From the NCBI RefSeq assembly GCF_019925205.1, contig NC_083562.1, positions 27,528,001 to 27,592,000 of the forward strand: a DNA stretch of 64,000 nt, written 5' to 3'. Made by a program: the position numbers and the translations under genes. The stretch's first letter is position 1, and each line of letters opens with the position of its first letter. Origin of the DNA: Metopolophium dirhodum (taxonomy: Eukaryota > Arthropoda > Insecta > Hemiptera > Aphididae). Of the stretch, positions 54,986 to 64,000 are shown one piece after another. Under the pieces are notes generated by a model that saw only the letters and a list, made by a program, of their open reading frames with translations, was not told where the DNA came from and did no database searches.

Positions 54986-55016
54986 CTAAAATCAAATATC
55001 CATGACCCTGGACCAA

Positions 55017-56619
55017 TTATTATTAAGAAATAACATTTAAATAACAATACCAAGAGCAATTAATTAGTGTGCAACAATAATAATGTCTGATAATGATAAC
55101 ATCAAAATCTGTTAAATTTTATCTATTCTGATAACGCTGTTTTTAATCATTTTTTTTATTATTCTCATAATTCTTATGCATGATGCATGCTACATTGCTA
55201 CACGCAAAAATGCAAAATTAAACTATATAAATATTTTGAAACGTCAAACCTAGAATATTCATATTCAATCCCCATATTTTTGAAATGCAACAAAACCGTT
55301 ACTTTGTTCAATTATTGAATTTCGTTTAAAATTGAACATTTCCAACTTCAAATGGCTATGAAAAAAATATAAAGTTTATTACTTATATATTATTTAGATT
55401 TATCAGTATAAAATATTTGAGACTTATTTCAATACAAGGAACCTTGTATTAGAATTGAATATTTAATACATTTTTAAATACAAAATAATTTTAAAATGTT
55501 TGTGATTTTGACGAATTTTGTCATTATAACTTCAAATGCTTATTAAAAACAATTAATAAATTGGGGTCCTCTACACTTTCTTGATTTTTTAGTTATTAAT
55601 TATATTATGTATATATTTTATAACATAAATTACGCAATAGGATTAAATCATATTATTCTTTAGGTAGAGTCCGAAATGGGAAATTTTTTGAACCAGAACA
55701 CATTTCATACAAGAATACAATATTTTAGTAGTCTATTTTTAAAATTGTAACCATTTTTTAATACTTTAGAGTTTAGTTGTACTATTCTTGAGGAAGACAA
55801 ATCGTACTTTTTAGCACCATAAAAATTTTCAACAGATTTTCTTCTTTGGTACATAGTTCTTATCCACAGTAAATTAACTATTAAAGATAAGGATCTGAAA
55901 CTCTTCACTGCACTTCTCCTTTCTAGTGATTCTAACAAGAGTACAAGACTCTAAAGAACAAATGTTGACCAGTTTCAAAGTTCTGTGTTGCTAATGAAAA
56001 CTTTAGCTAAATTTTACTATTTTATTAATGGCTAATTAGTTAATTAATTTCCTTAAATAACAACACACAAGAAAAAACACAAATCATTATAAAATCAATA
56101 CAATCACAGCTGAATGATTATAGAATCTACAATTATGAAGACAATAAGTAGTAATATTTAATTTTAGGGAAGCACCACTGTACTACACTAAGTACCCTCA
56201 CTACCATCAATAGTGCCAAAAAAATTAATATTATTTAGTTATTTATTTTCACCATGTAATATTGTTAACATAAACAAATTACATGAAATTATGTTTATTA
56301 ATAGTATTTAATACTGATGTTCTTATGAACTTTTTAATTGAACCTACCAATTTAATATTTATATTTTATTACTTCAAAAATGTGTCAATAATAAAATGAA
56401 ATTTTAAATGTAATATAAACTTTATATAACAATTTTGAAAAATTAATTTTTATTAGTTGGTAGCATAATATTATTTAAAGAAAAAATGTAAAACTAAAAA
56501 GAATTATGTTGAAAAACCAATACATGAAAGGAAATAAATTGAAAACAGTACTTACAAAATACCGTATGCCTTTACTTTGAAAAATTAGTTATGTTTCATT
56601 AATAAACTTATTTATAAAA
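55017..56619. other. Intergenic AT-rich DNA between FTSJ1 and proteasome genes
   Basis: Mostly AT-rich. A minus-strand open stretch (55950-55705) follows a good acceptor-like TTGTTCTTTAG and encodes about 80 residues rich in basic and serine residues. It has no ATG at its start and no recognisable domain, so I do not call a gene. The right edge probably holds the 3' UTR of the proteasome gene (ATTAAA on the minus strand at 56625-56620). Confidence 0.45.
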
Positions 56620-56721
56620 TTTAATGAGATGACAATATTTTCTCATATTATTCAAGAGCTGTTAACTCCAACACATTAAATATTTAGTTGATACTCATTT
56701 ACAAATACATTTATCATAAAC

Positions 56722-59700
56722 TTAGTTTGGTATATTAGCTAAATAATCAGCCACTTGTTGTTGGTCAAGCTTTTCAAAAATGATTTCATCGTGTCTATTC
56801 TTACGACAAACGCCAACCTCAATATTGTCTGCAGTCATTTGTCCTTCAAACCCTTCTTTTAATGCTAAAATCGCTGTATGAATAGCATCTTCCAACTCCA
56901 AGTCTTCTTTATACCTAAGACACAGTTTAAAAATGGATATAAGTAATAACTAATAATAACCTAATATTATGGATTAAAGATTAATAATTTAATTTGATTA
57001 AATATACTATAAATCAGCAGTTTTACAATTTTTTTAGCCAATGGACCAAATACAGTCACATTGCTACTGTGAATATTATGATCAATAAAAAATTAATGAT
57101 GGTTCTTATTGATAATCGTGATAACAAAACTTGTTCGTAAAAAAATACTTTTCGGTAAATATACCAACCAAAGTTGACAAAATTGACGTCGCGGAGTTAA
57201 ATTTGTTAAATGTTAAAAATAAATTGAAAAAATGTCTGGAGACAAATTTTGATATTCAAATAAAATATAGTCTGTTATACAAAATTATTATATATTTTAT
57301 TTTGGACTGTAATGCCATTGGATTGGGCAAAGAACACCTCAGTGCACAGTTTGAGACCCGCAGCTATAAATATACTATAGACAGTTGTCAATTAATACAT
57401 AATAAGAAAACTGCAATTAATGATTTTATAGTCTATTTAGGTAAGTGAATCCAAAAAAATATTTGCATAAATATAAATATACTCTCTATAAAAATAACAT
57501 CTAATTAATAATTAAAATAAGCATAACAATTAATAATATAAATATATTTTAAGAAGTATGTTTTTAATTTACCTTTTTTCTAAAAACTGTTTACTGTTAA
57601 CGTAATTTTTTCCCAATGCTGTGGCCTTCCATGCAAAAAATGCGCCAGATGGATCACACTGATAAAGTTTGGGGCCAGTTTTATCCCAGCCGCACACCAA
57701 CAATGATACACCAAAAGGTCTTACACCCCTGAAAAACCAATTAATTACATTTTAGACTATAATACCCTGTAATCCTTAATTTCAAATTTTGAATAGTATT
57801 TTCTTTTCATCTTTTCATAAAATAAAATTTTCTTTACATGTTATTATTAATCATGGATTAGTGATAATCCAAATACAACACAGCCACAATCCAAGGGTTA
57901 TAATTTGTGGATATCCCATTTGTAATGTTTACATAACATATTTATAAATTATAATAATAGGATTCTTGTGAAATAAACATTACTTTCACACAAAACTAAC
58001 AAGTAATTTCAATTTTGTCTGTTAAAAACATTTCAAATTGAAAAATTCACTTGAGATGATAAAAATCTAGTTTAAATTAAAGGTACATCAACATACACTA
58101 TACAGTATATTGTAAGAACAATAACATTCTGAATATTTGTATATTAAGCACAGACACAAACTAACAAAAAAATTTCAGCAAGACTTAAGAATTGTGATTT
58201 TTATAGGGGACTAGTATTTAATTCCAGGAGATGGTTGATTATCTTTTTTTTAATAGAATATATGTCATAGAATAAATAATTTATAATAATTACCCAGATT
58301 GTGTATATTCTTGCATAACACTAGCAACTTCTTGTACCAGTAAAGCTGTAGGTATTTCTTCTTCGAATTTCAATTGGTACTGTGCTGCTTCTTTTCTTGC
58401 TTTTCTAACAAGAAGTCTATAATCTGGTCCCATACCTTCAGATACCAAAACCAATAATTAAAAATCTCAAGTAATACAAATATTTTATTTCTAAATACTT
58501 ATCAATAAGATTTAAAAGTTGGTGATTTTTTTTATTATTTTTAGAACATAAAAAAAGCATCCTAGCTAAAAAATTTAATAAATAAATAATATAGGTATTC
58601 TACATTTATGGTAGTTATTAATCCATTGATTAATGAGGTTTTACTGTACTCAAATAACTGATAAAAATAAATATATTTTACTTATAATATAATATTTGTA
58701 TTTAAAACTATCAAAATAATTTATTGAAATTAAAAATATAATATCAGTTATGTAAAAAAAAACGTGTTTTTACTGGAATTTTAATTTTAAAATTATGATC
58801 AATTAAATTTCTAGTTTAGATTTATATCATATTCATATTTACCACTGTAAACCATTCCAATGTTGGGTGTAATTTTTTGCACTTTTTCAACTGTTGTTTC
58901 GTATAAAAGAGATTTACGCTTGTTTTCTGTAGCAACTACAACACCATTTGAAGCTAATAACATAACAAATTTAGCATTAATTTTAATTTATTAACAAACA
59001 ATATAAACAGTAAAAGAAAACTGTGATAATTTAATAACAGAACCTTTAGATCTCTACACATAAATGTATAAATAACTCAAAATATAAAAAAAAAACCAAT
59101 ACAGTAGTTTAATACAGGGTGATTTGCAAAGCAAACTCCCCCCTCCCCTTTTTTTTTATAATGCAATTATTCAAAATCAGATTTTTGGAATTTATAAATA
59201 TTTGTAGACCATATTTAAAAATATTTGAAATTTTTTGTATTACCTATTAAAGGAGTATCCTGAGGAGATACAACATTTTGTTGACCTATCAGAGTCAAAA
59301 TTGGTATGAGTAGTTTTTGAGTTATTTGACTTTATGTACTTAGAATAATAGGTTTATGATAATGTGTTTAGACTTTAAAAGATATGGGGCTATGTTGATT
59401 TAAAAACTTTACTTGATATTAATAATTTTTAAAAATGGTCTGATAATTACTAGATCCGATACTACATCCATTTATATTTTTGTAAAACGGTTTATTTCAT
59501 ATTTTAATAACTGAGAAACTACTTGTTTTAGTTTTGGGGCATGGTAAAATTTGTGTAGGTATATATTTTGTTATAATGGTAATTATTTAATACATTAAAA
59601 TAATATGTTCAAGGAGATCATGGAAATTGTATTTATCAGTTAATATTAATAAATTAATCAATATAGGTAGTAAATAAATGCTAATTAAATGCTACATAAA

Positions 59701-60121
59701 TGCTAATTTAAAATGTAGTTATTGGGGTTTCTAAGAAATTATAAAACCTATTTTTTAATCTAAAATCTTCAAATTCTATTTACAAAAGGTAGTTATTAAT
59801 TAGCATCCAATTAATTAAATCACCACAGGCACAGTATAAATAATAAATCTATAAGTACAAACCTTTAATCCCGACTGATGCTGCACCAGCCGACACTGCT
59901 GCTAACGCATATTCAATCTGAACAAGTTTACCCGAAGGACTGTAAAAGCAACACAAACAAAATTACACTAAAACTGTAGAACATTAACTATTTGCATTAA
60001 CATTGAATATACAGTAAAATTTTGATAATATAGAAATATTAAACAGAATTGTGAAACCGTAGTATTAAAATTAATTTTACCTGAATGTGGTCAACGAAAA
60101 GCTGTATCTTTCGGTAGCCAT
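56722..60121 (-). CDS. Prosalpha2: 20S proteasome subunit alpha type-2
   Basis: Structural alpha2 subunit (PSMA2 type) of the outer heptameric ring of the 20S proteasome, which gates access to the proteolytic chamber in cytosol and nucleus. Six exons read on the minus strand: 60121-60081, 59939-59863, 58953-58843, 58435-58294, 57728-57573 and 56914-56722. All introns are GT..AG and every phase closes, giving 720 nt and 239 residues (human 234). The product starts MATERYSFSLTTFSPSGKLV and carries the alpha-subunit signature through QIEYALAAV (21-29). Further family landmarks are SVGIKA, GMGPDYR, VMQEYTQSGGVRPFGVSLL, DPSGAFFAWKATALGKNYVN and DLELEDAIHTAI. As in other alpha subunits, no N-terminal catalytic threonine is expected. 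The C-terminus (VADYLANIPN) is slightly longer than in vertebrates. Introns are 141 to 909 bp. ATTAAA about 97 bp past the stop is a candidate poly(A) signal. Confidence 0.97.
57125..57441 (+). other. Open frame with splice donor antisense in a proteasome-gene intron
   Basis: Within intron 5 of the alpha2 gene, on the opposite strand, a frame stays open for about 105 codons and runs into a textbook donor, TATTTAG|GTAAGTG, at 57441/57442. The second half (DCNAIGLGKEHLSAQFETRS) has more balanced, coding-like composition than nearby introns. There is no ATG in frame, and a stop (TAA, 57122-57124) closes it upstream, so a preceding exon would be needed. A weak acceptor, ACCAAAG, lies before TTGACAAAATTGACGTCGCG at about 57,170. 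I do not recognise the sequence. It could be an exon of a nested gene, a broken gene copy, or chance. Confidence 0.25.
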
Positions 60122-60684
60122 ATTTGACAACAAATGAGTCTTCACTCTTCAGTAAGCTTCAAATATTCTATTGAGAAATCTCAAAATCGTAGTATCTAAC
60201 TTACGAGTTCCAAATTACAATTACTAAGCGGAAAATTTAAAGTTTACATTATTGTACATTTGTACCATAATATTTGTTTGAGGTTATAAAATATACGATA
60301 GTGACGTCACATATGCACAGGAATTACAGACGACGGACCTACCCTTATAAATTATGCATAGACCTTAATATATAAATAATATGGAATTATGAAATTTGTA
60401 TTCTGATACTTTTACCCATAGAGTAATATGGTAAATATTTTAGTTGTATTTTAGTTGTTGTGTATTAACATTTAACATAGAACAAAATTATACCTTGTTA
60501 CCTTGTATCTTATTATCTTGTATATTCCGTGATAACAACAATCAAAAAGAAGCACGGATAAAAAGATCCGCGATAAGAAGTAACAAAATATATTCTAGTG
60601 ATAATTTGATAACAATAATACAATATTATTATTTATTTATAAAAAAATTGTTAAATAGGTACAATAAATTAGTTGTTGTTAAAA
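60122..60684. promoter_or_regulatory. Shared head-to-head promoter interval with a CRE
   Basis: The start codons of the proteasome alpha2 gene (minus) and the beta-sarcoglycan gene (plus) lie 563 bp apart and point away from each other, so both promoters must be here or in upstream exons. A perfect cAMP-response/ATF palindrome, TGACGTCA, is at 60302-60309 within the 10-base palindrome GTGACGTCAC. TATA-like stretches (TTATAAAATATA near 60285, TATATAAATAATATG near 60370) flank it. The upstream plus-strand frame has no ATG of its own in register with sarcoglycan and is read as 5' UTR. Function of the CRE is inference. Confidence 0.4.
60302..60309. promoter_or_regulatory. CRE/ATF consensus palindrome
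   Basis: TGACGTCA, an exact match to the CREB/ATF site, about 180 bp upstream of the proteasome start codon and 376 bp upstream of the sarcoglycan start. In an AT-rich genome a chance 8-mer with two Cs and two Gs is uncommon but not excluded. Confidence 0.4.
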
Positions 60685-63032
60685 ATGATGAAAAATTTGA
60701 AAAATGTGGCGTCACAAAATTTATTGTTGCCCAACCGTCTGATAAAACCATCAAAGAAACAAAGCAAGACGGAAGAAAACGACTGGTGAGTTATGGAAAT
60801 GTACATTTAGGCAAATGTATTCTAAATGATAGACTCATGTTAAAATAGGTTAATGTTATTCAGGAAATCCAACTACCTAAACTATTTTTAATAGATTACT
60901 ATAAGTTTATGTATACTCTTACCTAACATTATTTTTATTCCACTTTATATATTAATAAATGTGTAGTACGGTTACTGGTTAGTTTTATACCTAAAACGGC
61001 TAAAACCATATTATAGTTTATAATAAAGTAATTAATACTGAATATATTATGATTGTAAATTATTTGAATAGATGCCTAGATCTTGATTATATTGTTCTTA
61101 TACTACATAATAGTTATAAAAATTCTTGTAAAAAATAATTTTATTCATTAATATTGACATATTTCATCAAATATTTGAGTTCATAAATTGTACTACTAAT
61201 TTATGATACCTATTATACTTTATTAATTGTTTAGGTATTAATGTATTCATAAACAATGAACATGCATTTTATGTTTATGTTGTGTTATTATTGAATTATT
61301 CCCCTTCGGTTTAGAATATTAAAATTTATATTTATTGACCAAATTTATTATGTTTAAAATATCTTTTAGCAAAAAAATTCCAAGAGTTACCTATTTAAAA
61401 ATAGTTATTATGGTGATAGACAACCTAAATTAATAATGAATGAGAAAGTATCTTTTCATAATGTAATGTCATTAGCATTGGCACAAATAGGGGGGGGGGA
61501 CTTGGGGGCACTAAGTCCCCCCAGGTAAAAATCTAGTAATTAGTACTAATTTTTATATTCTATGGTACTAAGCAATATAGCCTATGAGGCTGGCTTGAGT
61601 CCCCCCAAAAAATTTAGCCAATTTGTGCCTATGGTCATTAGACATTAATTATTAATAAATGGTTATGTACAAAGCGTTAACTGGGGGGGTTTCGGACTCC
61701 TTGTAGTTGGTTGATTAACAAGAGTTTTTATATTTTCAACGTAAAAATGATAAGTGTCCAGATTCATATTAAAAAAATGTTGAACCTCCTCCCTCCTCCT
61801 GAATTTTTTTTTTAGTTATGGCCTTGGTTGGGAGGTTTCAAATTCCATATCACTTTTTATGGTCCTACTTAGTTGTACTTGTGTACAATTTTAATTAAAA
61901 GTTATAGTTAGTAAACTGTTCTTTTATAAGTAGTAAGTACTTTGTTTTTATAAAGCATACCAATATTTTTTTTTCTATTATAAAGTAGGTATATTATCTT
62001 AGTGCCTACAAAAATAAATGAGTTGAGAATAGTTAGGTAAAAAAAGAAACGGCTACAAAGTTAATCAAAAATATATTATCATATAGATGTATACCTAACT
62101 AAAATCTGTAAATAAATTATAGTTTTTAAATTTTAATATATTTTTTTACAGGTTATTAGTTGCTACAAATTGGTATTTTTGGATTTATACATGGACATTA
62201 ATGGTAGTTGCAATTATTGGCTTAGGCGCCACTATTATGCTAATGGTCGTCTTACGATTCACTACTAGAATGGAGAGTATAGAGTTTTTAACTGATAGCG
62301 AGCTGACTAAACTTATGGGCAATATAGATTTAGACGATATATATAAAGTTGATGGCATTATGGAAGGGTTTAAAGATATACCATTAGAAATGGTGAGTGA
62401 AAATGACAATATACTTATACATGTTGTCAACCCAGAAGATAAAAGTAAGTTGTCCAAATCTGGTAGAGATTATAAGCTGCGGTTTAAATTGTGAACTGAA
62501 TTTTTTTTTTCCTCTAGGTTTGGAATCCGCTATTGAACTTGGATTTACTAAGACACAAGTAAAAAACATTAATTCATTCACAGTGGGAGATCCAGAAAAT
62601 CCTATTTTTACCACATCATTTCCAAACTTTGGACTTCCAGAAGGTGTCCGTCACTTAGATGTAGCCACAGTATACACTAATCGGATAGTAAGTCCAATAA
62701 ACGAAACTCTAACATTGAAATCTTCAAACTATACTCGGCTGAAAGGTAATGAAGGAACTACCATTGATGGATCTAAAATAAAATGGTCAGCCGAAGGAGA
62801 TATATTTCTCAGATCGGTAAATGGTACGGTAGTACTGAGTTCTGCGGGCATTTACTTGGATGTACAAAATTTACCAGTAGTACTGTCTAACAAATTTGCT
62901 GCTCATCAATATAAACTATGCATATGTATGCCGAGTGGAATGGTATTCAGAGTCCCAGTGTCAACAAGCTACAATTCTTACATGGCTTGCAGTATGATTG
63001 ATATAGGAGAGAACAATCATCCATGCAAATAA
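60685..63032 (+). CDS. Scgbeta: Beta-sarcoglycan
   Basis: Single-pass type II membrane glycoprotein of the sarcoglycan complex, part of the dystrophin-glycoprotein complex that links the muscle cytoskeleton to the matrix. Three exons: 60685-60785, 62152-62444, 62518-63032. Introns are GT..AG and phases close, giving 302 residues (human 318). The start has two adjacent ATGs, with an in-frame TAG just upstream (60670-60672). The basic cytoplasmic tail is about 1-43, the membrane helix about 44-68 (rich in I, V, L, M), and the rest is extracellular. Family evidence includes FTTSFPNFGLPEGVRHLDV, LKGNEGT, and the C-terminal cysteine cluster C266, C268, C289, C301 after YKL. N-glycosylation sequons lie at N193, N202 and N233. 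The order of blocks matches beta rather than gamma/delta sarcoglycan. Intron 1 holds a hAT MITE. AATAAA overlaps the stop (63028-63033) and recurs at 63164-63169. Confidence 0.93.
61476..61633. mobile_element. hAT-type MITE in sarcoglycan intron 1
   Basis: A 158-bp unit with terminal inverted repeats CATTGGCACAAATAG (left) and CATAGGCACAAATTG (right, reverse-complemented). It is flanked by identical octamers GTCATTAG at 61468-61475 and 61634-61641. Inside, G and C runs (GGGGGGGGGACTTGGGGGCA on the left, AGTCCCCCC on the right) are roughly inverted copies. Non-coding. The exact target duplication points to a fairly recent hAT-mediated insertion. Confidence 0.85.
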
Positions 63033-64000
63033 AATGGTAAATATTATGGTATATTATTATGTAAAGCTTATATTTTATATTCATACAAAATCAGATAAAT
63101 AGTCTAAACTTATTTTCACTATAAGCTATAAATGAAATATTAAGTACCAAACATTGGTCTTAAAATAAAAATATAGGTTCAGGCATTCAATTCAGTTCAT
63201 TCAGGACTTCTAGCATTTTTTTTATCATAATTATCTCTAGGTAAAATATTATTTTGTGAAATGGTGAAATCAAGTACAAAGTTTGCCTTTAAATATTTTG
63301 TTATATTTACAAAAATGTTAGCATTTTTAACAATTATTATTATCATATTAGGGCATATTTTCATATACATTCTGTAACTTGCCCTCCTATAATTTTAACT
63401 GTATATTTTAGTTATTATAATAGCATATTTCAAACATTTTTATTGCACAAGTCCCAAACCCTAATTATACACTTTTATTCATAACTATAAAACAAATTAT
63501 TATAAAAATGATCTGCATAAGTTTGAATAATATTGTAATTGCATATTTTTAAAATGTTTAGTATAAGTCCCAAACCCTAGCTATTAATTATAAAAAATAA
63601 AGTGAAGAATGATTTTAACATATTGAACCCTATCATAATCATTTTGAGCTGGTGAGCTTGATGTCTTGTGCTTTTTCTAACATTTCTACGATCTTATTTT
63701 TTTTAACAAAAAAATGTGTCATTTATAAATTGTTGTTAACCCTTCGTGAGATTGTTTATAGTTTTAAAATATCTGTCGATCAGTTCTCTTCTGTGTGTGG
63801 CATTTATAAATTGTTGTTAACCCTTCATGAGATTGTTTATAGTTTTAAAATATCTGTCAATCGGTTCTCTTCTGTGCGTGGCATTATACTTATAACGACT
63901 GTAATTAACAAAATAAATGCCTTGTTAGTACTTATATTAAATGTTCTATTTTTATAAAAAATATTCACTATTACAATCTGGAACCTATATTAATTGACAT
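63033..64000. other. 3' flank of sarcoglycan gene with local duplications
   Basis: The first 150 bp or so are likely the 3' UTR, with AATAAA at 63164-63169. Further on, GCATATTT..AAGTCCCAAACCCTA occurs twice about 118 bp apart (near 63,423 and 63,541), an eroded duplication. An 81-bp tandem duplication follows at 63720. No gene is recognised before the end of the window. Confidence 0.5.
63720..63881. repeat. Tandem duplication, two 81-bp units
   Basis: CATTTATAAATTGTTGTTAA begins at 63720 and again at 63801. The two units differ at only a few positions, all transitions. Because 81 is a multiple of three, an open frame passes through both copies and shows a 27-residue repeat. All the differences I count would change the amino acid in that frame, so it is more likely non-coding. 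Confidence 0.85.

Noticed and set aside
54537..54989. Plus-strand frames opposite FTSJ1
   Set aside because: Mirror frames of a GC-rich coding sequence. The minus-strand product has all family motifs.
55705..55950. Minus-strand open stretch after an acceptor-like site
   Set aside because: No ATG at the start, no recognisable domain and no partner exon found. Kept only as a note in the intergenic entry.
60444..60848. 134-codon frame covering the sarcoglycan first exon
   Set aside because: It starts on TTG, and its phase at the donor (60785) does not fit exon 2. The frame starting at ATG 60685 fits exactly.
1..64000. CRISPR arrays, bacterial operons, rRNA genes, long retroelement or transposase frames
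   Set aside because: No regularly spaced direct repeats, no rRNA-like sequence and no long open frame with reverse transcriptase or transposase motifs were found. The base composition and introns are eukaryotic.

Overview
The window looks like a piece of an insect nuclear genome, most likely an aphid or a close relative. It is very AT-rich. Genes are split by short introns with GT..AG borders. Short motifs of the type taggtacctacct recur throughout. Several classes of short non-autonomous transposons are present. The species call is inference from composition and gene content; no species-specific marker was identified.

Positions 1 to about 53,960 form a gene desert. I found no convincing protein-coding gene, tRNA, rRNA or CRISPR there. 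The short open frames resemble nothing I recognise, and most of the sequence is stop-dense AT-rich DNA. What can be supported is mobile-element debris: three copies of one TTAA-flanked long-hairpin MITE family (5178, 8117, 52200), an intact tRNA-derived SINE with a 14-bp target duplication (25070), a 1.1-kb near-palindrome (42127) whose ends match another interspersed repeat (49659), a hAT relic (45794) with a hAT MITE nested in it (46096), and another hairpin element (46840). There is also a series of GC/CpG-rich islands (about 21.5-22.2, 23.4-24.4, 28.3-29.0, 33.5-34.0, 35.2-35.6, 36.2-36.5 and 38.3-39.7 kb). These could be promoters, enhancers or 5' exons of a transcript whose coding part lies elsewhere.

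The last 10 kb hold three well-supported genes. An intronless, GC-rich FTSJ1/Trm7-type tRNA 2'-O-methyltransferase lies on the minus strand (54003-54926). Next is a six-exon gene for 20S proteasome subunit alpha 2, also on the minus strand (56722-60121). Last is a three-exon beta-sarcoglycan gene on the plus strand (60685-63032). All exon phases of the two spliced genes close exactly. The proteasome and sarcoglycan genes are head to head, 563 bp apart, and share an interval with a perfect CRE palindrome. The three products (tRNA modification, protein degradation, muscle membrane complex) are not functionally linked; this is ordinary eukaryotic neighbourhood.

I did not find a clearly new biological system. 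The items most worth a second look are the hairpin MITE family, the 1.1-kb palindrome as a possible double-stranded RNA source, the intronless GC-rich FTSJ1 copy, and an open frame with a good splice donor on the antisense strand inside a proteasome-gene intron.
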